From positions 1-10,095 of the forward strand of contig JAEXJH010000067.1 in assembly GCA_023445955.1 (NCBI GenBank): a stretch of 10,095 bases of DNA, in the 5' to 3' direction. Origin of the DNA: Pseudomonadota bacterium (lineage in GTDB: Bacteria; Pseudomonadota; Alphaproteobacteria; Caulobacterales; Caulobacteraceae). Positions 5,815 through 10,095 of the stretch are shown piece after piece. The translations under genes and the position numbers were made by a program. The number at the start of each line of letters is the position of its first letter. Position 1 is the stretch's first letter. A model generated the notes under the pieces. That model saw only the letters and a program-made list of their open reading frames with translations, was not told where the DNA came from and did not search any database.

Positions 5815-6138
5815 CTAGTCGAAATTCCGCGCGACCAGGAAGCCGACGCCCAGGCCGATCGCAAAGGCGCCGAGGGCCACGCCCATCGGATGTTCTTCGG
5901 CGACGTGGTGAGCCACCTGCGCCTTGTCGCGGGCGTAGGCGGCGCCGACCTTGGCCTTTTCGCTGGCGAAGGTGCGGGTCTGAGCGGCCACTTCAGTGGC
6001 GGTTTCGCGAGCCGACTTCACGGCCTTGCTGACCGCTTCCTTGGCTTGCTTGGTCTTTTCGGCGGTCGTCTTCTTGGCGCCGTCCAAAGCGGCGGCGGCC
6101 GACGACGTATCGGGGGTGAAGCTGCTGATGTCAGTCAT
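5815..6138 (-). CDS. DUF883/ElaB/YqjD-like small membrane-anchored protein
   Basis: A 107-aa protein has a low-complexity Ala/Lys/Thr/Glu-rich segment (about residues 14-80) that should form a long amphipathic helix or coiled coil. It is followed by a single C-terminal transmembrane helix rich in Gly and Ala (about 85-103) ending in ARNFD. This layout is that of the DUF883/ElaB/YqjD group; in E. coli YqjD and ElaB are C-tail-anchored inner-membrane proteins reported to bind ribosomes in stationary phase. Sequence identity cannot be judged here, so function is by analogy. The chosen ATG has GAGGAG at 6148-6153 (minus strand), 9 nt upstream; an earlier in-frame ATG at 6174 adds 12 unlikely residues. 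It lies 48 bp downstream of recQ on the same strand and could be read through from it. Its 3' end faces the paired repeats. Confidence 0.75.
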   Translation of the reverse strand: MTDISSFTPDTSSAAAALDGAKKTTAEKTKQAKEAVSKAVKSARETATEVAAQTRTFASEKAKVGAAYARDKAQVAHHVAEEHPMGVALGAFAIGLGVGFLVARNFD

Positions 6139-6186
6139 TGGGGGAGGCTCCTCGGCTTGACTGGAAGCAAACACCCCGCGCGCCGT

Positions 6187-8103
6187 TTAGTTCTCCCGCA
6201 CGACCTTCAAAACCGCTTCCCCGTAACGGTCCAGCTTACCTTGACCGACCCCGCCGGACTTGCCCAGCGCCGCCAGGGTGGCCGGACGGGCCGCGGCGAT
6301 CTCGGCCAGGGTGGCGTCGTGGAAGATGACATAGGGCGGCACGTGCTGGGCCTGGGCCTGCTCCTTGCGCCAGGCGCGCAGGGCCTCGAACAGCATCTGG
6401 TTCTCGAGCGGAATGGTCAGGGCCTTGCCCTCGCGGCGCTTGCGGGCCGTGCTGGTGCGGCCCGTCTCCGGCGTCTCGGCCATCTGGCGCAGGGCCACGC
6501 GGCGCTCGCCGCGATAGACTTGGCGCACGCCCTCGACGTCGCCCAGTCCGATCAGCGGCCGGCCGTCATTGGGGTCCTCGCGCAGCAGGCCCTCGAAGAT
6601 CAGGGTGTCGAAGAGATCGCGCCACACGGGTTGGCTGAACTCGCGGCCGATACCAAAGGTCGGCAGCTGGGCCTCCTGCGGCGTGACGTCCTTGGTCTTG
6701 CCCAGCAGGTGCTCGATCAGCCGCCCGCGCCCAAAGCGACCGCCCATGCGGTGCACGGCCGACAGCGCCTTCTGGGCGGCCTCGGTGGCGTCGATGCCGG
6801 TCGGCGGCGAGACGCAGACGTCGCAGACCCCACACGGCGCTACCCCCTCCTCGCCGAAATAGCGACGGACGGCGGCGGCGCGGCAGGTGACGCCCTCCAT
6901 CATCGAATAGAATTGGCGCAGCTTGCGCGACTGGGCCTGCTTAACCTCGTCGGGCGCGTCCTTGGTGTCGATGCGGCGGCCGGCCCAGGCCATATCGGCC
7001 GAGCCATAGAGGGTGATGCCCTCCGCGGGCTGGCCATCGCGGCCGGCGCGGCCAACCTCCTGCCAATAGGCCTCGATGGCGGCCGGCGGGTCGGCGTGGA
7101 TCACGTAGCGGACGTCGGGCTTGTCGACGCCCATGCCGAACGCGATCGTCGCTACCATCACCGCGGCGTCGGCTTCCAGGAAGTCCTCCAGCCGGCGGGC
7201 GCGGACGGCCTTGTCGAGGCCCGCGTGATAAGCCAGCGCCGGGATCCCCTCGGCGTTGAGCTTCTCGGCCAGCTTCTCGGTCGAGTCGCGGCTGCCGGCA
7301 TAGACGACGCCGGCGCGGCCGGGGCGCTCCAGGACCAGCTCGACCACGCGGTCGTGGCCCTTGCCGCGCTTGCGCTCGGCCGACAGGGCTAGCTCGGGCC
7401 GGGCGAAGCTGTCGACGAACTCGGCCGCGCCCTGCAGGCGCAGCTCGGCGCGGATGTCGTCGCGGGTCCGGGCGTCGGCGGTGGCGGTCACCGCCAGGCG
7501 CGGGATGTCGGGGAACAGCTCGGCCAGCCGCCCCATCATCCGGTATTCAGGGCGGAAGTCGTGACCCCACTGGCTGACGCAGTGGGCCTCGTCGACGGCG
7601 ATCAGGGCCAGCGGCGTACGCGACAGGCGGTCCAGCATCCACGGCTGCATCAGGCCTTCGGGCGACAGGTACAGCATGTCGACCTCGCCCGCGTCGATGC
7701 GCCGCCAGATATCGCTGCGCTCGTCCATCGAGACGTTGCTGTCCAGCCGCTCCGCCGCCACGCCGGCCTGGCGCAGGCCCTGGACCTGGTCGGCCATCAG
7801 GGCGATCAGCGGCGAGATCACCAGGCCGACGCCCGGCCGGATTAGCGACGGGATCTGGTAGCAGAGCGACTTGCCGCCGCCGGTGGGCAGCACGGCCATG
7901 GCGCTGTGGCCGGCCAAGATCTCGTTGATCACCCCCGCCTGCATGCCCCGGAAATCGGCATGGCCAAACGTGCGCCGCAGGACATCGCGGGCGTGGTCGA
8001 GGGCGGGGGATTCGGGAGGAACGTACACGGGGGCTCTTTTGACAGCCTCGGACGGCGAGGCCAAGCGCGACGGGTCATCATCGGACACAGCCAGAAACGC
8101 CAT
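6187..8103 (-). CDS. recQ: ATP-dependent DNA helicase RecQ
   Basis: This 638-aa protein is a complete 3'-5' RecQ helicase acting in recombination, fork repair and unwinding of branched DNA. Visible landmarks are a glutamine motif near FRGMQ (51-55), Walker A LPTGGGKS (72-79), DEAH (171-174), the aromatic-rich loop SQWGHDFRPEY (177-187), motif III TAT (206-208) and motif VI QEVGRAGRDG (348-357). A zinc site (Cys407, Cys424, Cys427, Cys430) follows, then a winged-helix RQC region (about 437-540) and a C-terminal HRDC domain (about 562-638). The roughly 35 residues before the helicase core are polar and Pro-rich, and the ATG lacks a close ribosome site (GAGGA is 18 nt away), so the true start may be slightly different. 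It is divergent from the PBP1A gene and the DUF883-like gene follows 48 bp downstream. Confidence 0.97.
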   Translation of the reverse strand: MAFLAVSDDDPSRLASPSEAVKRAPVYVPPESPALDHARDVLRRTFGHADFRGMQAGVINEILAGHSAMAVLPTGGGKSLCYQIPSLIRPGVGLVISPLIALMADQVQGLRQAGVAAERLDSNVSMDERSDIWRRIDAGEVDMLYLSPEGLMQPWMLDRLSRTPLALIAVDEAHCVSQWGHDFRPEYRMMGRLAELFPDIPRLAVTATADARTRDDIRAELRLQGAAEFVDSFARPELALSAERKRGKGHDRVVELVLERPGRAGVVYAGSRDSTEKLAEKLNAEGIPALAYHAGLDKAVRARRLEDFLEADAAVMVATIAFGMGVDKPDVRYVIHADPPAAIEAYWQEVGRAGRDGQPAEGITLYGSADMAWAGRRIDTKDAPDEVKQAQSRKLRQFYSMMEGVTCRAAAVRRYFGEEGVAPCGVCDVCVSPPTGIDATEAAQKALSAVHRMGGRFGRGRLIEHLLGKTKDVTPQEAQLPTFGIGREFSQPVWRDLFDTLIFEGLLREDPNDGRPLIGLGDVEGVRQVYRGERRVALRQMAETPETGRTSTARKRREGKALTIPLENQMLFEALRAWRKEQAQAQHVPPYVIFHDATLAEIAAARPATLAALGKSGGVGQGKLDRYGEAVLKVVREN

Positions 8104-8173
8104 GGTCGTTCGCCGTTTGTTTCCTCAATCGGAAGTGGCAACATGGCGCCAAGAAGACGCCGCCACAAGCGCG

Positions 8174-8200
8174 CCTTAAGCTTCGTTCACTTCTCGTCAA
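8174..8200 (-). promoter_or_regulatory. Candidate recQ promoter
   Basis: On the minus strand TTGACGA (8200-8194) matches the Caulobacter -35 consensus TTGACGS at 6 of 7 positions. After a 12-bp spacer comes GCTTAAGG (8181-8174), a weak match to GCTANAWC. Transcription would begin about 60 bp before the recQ ATG. The -35 and spacing are good; the -10 is poor. Confidence 0.35.
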
Positions 8201-8273
8201 TCTTGTCGCGCGTTGTGTGGGCTTGGGCTAAACGGAACGCGCTCGAGACAGACGCGCGGGATACAGGACGACC

Positions 8274-10095
8274 ATGGCGAACGGACCCTTCAGCGGGAAC
8301 AAGGCGGCCCGGCCGCAGCGGACCCCGCTCCAGGCCCTCGTCTATTGGGGCACGGTCCTGGGCGTCTGGGGCCTGATCTTCGTCGTCGCCTTCTTCGCCG
8401 TATTCGCCAGCGACCTGCCCGACACGTCCAAGCTCTACGACGTCAAGCGCCAGCCCTCGATCAACTATCTGGACCGCTCGGGCGCCTTGCTGGCCGTGCG
8501 CGGCAGCCAGTACGCGCCGCCTGTCGATATCGACGCCCTGCCGAAATACGTGCCGGCCGCCTTCGTGGCGATCGAGGACCGCCAGTTCTATCACCACCTG
8601 GGCTTCAACCCATGGGGCATCGTCCGGTCGCTGGCGTGGAACGCCACCCATGACGGTCCCCAGCGCGGCGGCTCGACCATCACTCAGCAGCTGGCGCGGA
8701 ACCTGTTCCTGAGCCCGGCCCAGAACTATCGCCGCAAGGCCCAAGAGCTGATCCTGGCCGTCTGGCTGGAGCTGAAGTTCAGCAAGAAGCAGATCCTGGC
8801 CCTCTACATGAACCGGGTCTATTTCGGCGCTGGCGCCTACGGCATCGAGGCCGCCTCGCAGCGCTATTTCAACAAGCCCGCCAAGGAGCTGACCATCGGC
8901 GAGTCGGCCCTGCTGGCCGGCATGATGAAGGGTCCGGCCCGCTATTCGCCGGTCTCGGCCAAGGAGCGCGCCGCCCGCCGCGCCACCATCGTTCTCGACG
9001 AGATGGTGCGCATCAAGGCCATCACCCCGGCCGAGCGCGACCAGGCGTTCAGCACCCCGGTGCAGGTCTCGGCCACCCTGGCCAACCAGCGCGCCCAGTA
9101 CTTCACCGACTATATCGACGCCCAGGTCCGCTCGCTGGTCGGCGAACCGACCGAGGACCTCGTCGTCGAGACCACCCTGGACCTGCCGATCCAGGTCTCG
9201 GCCGAACGCGCCGTGAAGCTGGGCGTCGACGGCCATGAGGCCCAGGGCGTGCAGCAGGCGGCCCTGGTCGCCATCGACGGCGAAGGCCGCATCCGCGCCT
9301 ATGTCGGCGGCGCCGACTATGCCGAGACCCAGTTCGACCGCGCCACCACCGCCCGTCGCCAGGCCGGCTCGGCCTTCAAGCCGTTCGTCTACCTGACCGC
9401 CATGGAACAGGGCCGCAATCCGTCGGTCATGGTCGTCGACGAGCCGGTCAAGATCGGCAACTGGGAGCCGAAGAACTACACCAACAAGTATCTGGGTCCG
9501 ATCACCCTGCAGACCGCCCTGGCCCAGTCGATCAACACGGTCGCCGCGCGCCTGGCCAACGAGGTCGGCACCAGCAACGTCGCCGCCACCGCGCGTCGCC
9601 TGGGGATCACCAGCAAGATCCAGCTGGACCCGTCGATGGCCCTGGGCGCGGTCGAGGTCTCGCCGATGGAGATGGCCCAGGCCTACGCCCCGTTCTCGAA
9701 CGGCGGCTTCCTGGCCAAGGGCTACGGCATCGAGCGCATCCGCACCGCCAGCGGCAAGGTTCTCTACGACCACAGCGTCGACAAGCAGGCGCGCTCGGCC
9801 GTGATCGGCTCGCCGGCCCTGCAGTACATGAACCAGATGATGCGCCAGGTGGTGGTGTCGGGCACGGGCACCCGCGCCAAGGTCGCCGGCTACGACATCG
9901 CCGGCAAGACCGGCACGACCAGCGACTACAAGGACGCCTGGTTCGTCGGCTACACCGGCGGCTTCGTCACCGCCGTCTGGACCGGCAAGGACGACAACAC
10001 CCCGATGAAGCGGGTCACCGGCGGCGGCGCGCCCGCCGAGGTCTGGCGCACCTTCATGGCCGCCGCCCTGCCCCGCCTGAAGGCCACCCCGATCC
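8274..10095 (+). CDS. Class A penicillin-binding protein, PBP1A family (partial, runs off the right edge)
   Basis: This is a bifunctional peptidoglycan synthase of the inner membrane: the glycosyltransferase polymerises lipid II and the transpeptidase crosslinks peptides. I read 607 codons from the ATG with no stop before the window ends. A short cytoplasmic tail precedes one transmembrane helix (about 20-46). The glycosyltransferase domain has EDRQFYHH (Glu101 catalytic), RGGSTITQQLARN (131-143), RKAQE (154-158, second Glu158) and the ALYMNRVYFGAGAYGIEAAS block (176-195). The transpeptidase has Ser366-x-x-Lys369 (SAFK), Ser419-x-Asn421 and Lys545-Thr-Gly547. All catalytic motifs are present; only the C-terminal tail is missing. 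The start has AGGA at 8265-8268, 5 nt upstream. Caulobacter species carry several class A PBPs and I cannot say which orthologue this is. No strong promoter is evident in the 170-bp divergent gap with recQ. Confidence 0.95.
   Translation, partial: MANGPFSGNKAARPQRTPLQALVYWGTVLGVWGLIFVVAFFAVFASDLPDTSKLYDVKRQPSINYLDRSGALLAVRGSQYAPPVDIDALPKYVPAAFVAIEDRQFYHHLGFNPWGIVRSLAWNATHDGPQRGGSTITQQLARNLFLSPAQNYRRKAQELILAVWLELKFSKKQILALYMNRVYFGAGAYGIEAASQRYFNKPAKELTIGESALLAGMMKGPARYSPVSAKERAARRATIVLDEMVRIKAITPAERDQAFSTPVQVSATLANQRAQYFTDYIDAQVRSLVGEPTEDLVVETTLDLPIQVSAERAVKLGVDGHEAQGVQQAALVAIDGEGRIRAYVGGADYAETQFDRATTARRQAGSAFKPFVYLTAMEQGRNPSVMVVDEPVKIGNWEPKNYTNKYLGPITLQTALAQSINTVAARLANEVGTSNVAATARRLGITSKIQLDPSMALGAVEVSPMEMAQAYAPFSNGGFLAKGYGIERIRTASGKVLYDHSVDKQARSAVIGSPALQYMNQMMRQVVVSGTGTRAKVAGYDIAGKTGTTSDYKDAWFVGYTGGFVTAVWTGKDDNTPMKRVTGGGAPAEVWRTFMAAALPRLKATPI

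Noticed and set aside
6141..6153. Apparent dyad GAGG-CT-CCTC over the DUF883-like ribosome site
   Set aside because: The loop would be 2 nt, too short to fold as a hairpin.
5785..7392. 535-codon plus-strand frame opposite recQ and the DUF883-like gene
   Set aside because: It runs through the right repeat arm and antisense to an intact recQ, with a low-complexity Ala/Gly/Arg-rich product.
8185..8199. Possible LexA box GTTC-N7-GTCA in the recQ/PBP1A gap
   Set aside because: Two mismatches in the second half-site; matches of this quality are frequent by chance.
8203..8234. Possible PBP1A promoter (TTGTCGC ... GCTAAACG)
   Set aside because: The -10 has two mismatches and the spacer is 17 bp, outside the 10-14 bp of the Caulobacter consensus.
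8187..9773. 528-codon minus-strand frame opposite the PBP1A gene
   Set aside because: The plus strand encodes a complete set of glycosyltransferase and transpeptidase motifs; the antisense product has none.

Overview
The window is GC-rich and densely packed with chromosomal genes. It looks like an alphaproteobacterium of the Caulobacter/Phenylobacterium type. Pointers are an MmcB-family gene behind an exact alphaproteobacterial LexA box (GTTC-N7-GTTC), -10 elements resembling the Caulobacter GCTANAWC consensus, strong G/C third-position bias, and two kinds of intergenic dyad repeat that I recall from this class. The genus is an inference; no rRNA or other marker gene is present.

Layout, left to right: a GC-rich dyad repeat (16-64) abuts the stop of a minus-strand sirtuin gene (65-760). 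A 160-bp divergent gap follows. A plus-strand cluster then holds a ferritin-like diiron protein of unknown substrate (921-2048), two overlapping lipocalin genes (2104-2640, secreted; 2637-3170, lipoprotein), a large exported beta-lactamase-fold serine hydrolase (3238-5196) and the SOS-controlled mmcB (5268-5708). A pair of inverted REP-like elements (5719-5800) fills the gap where mmcB meets the minus-strand genes. Reading leftward on the minus strand are recQ (8103-6187) and a small DUF883/ElaB-like membrane protein (6138-5815). Divergent from recQ, a class A penicillin-binding protein (PBP1A family) starts at 8274 and runs off the right edge still open.

Functionally the window is mixed housekeeping. 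It covers protein deacylation (sirtuin), envelope maintenance (lipocalins, exported hydrolase, PBP1A, DUF883 protein) and DNA repair (MmcB, RecQ). The two repair genes converge on each other but only mmcB has a convincing LexA box. I see no mobile element, CRISPR array, tRNA, rRNA or prophage gene. There is no clear sign of a new multi-gene system.

The signals most worth a second look are small. They are a perfect 10-bp hairpin that ends exactly at the first lipocalin start codon, the LexA/-10 overlap at mmcB and a weaker look-alike before the lipocalins, and the head-to-head repeat pair between convergent genes. The diiron protein also has unassigned chemistry.
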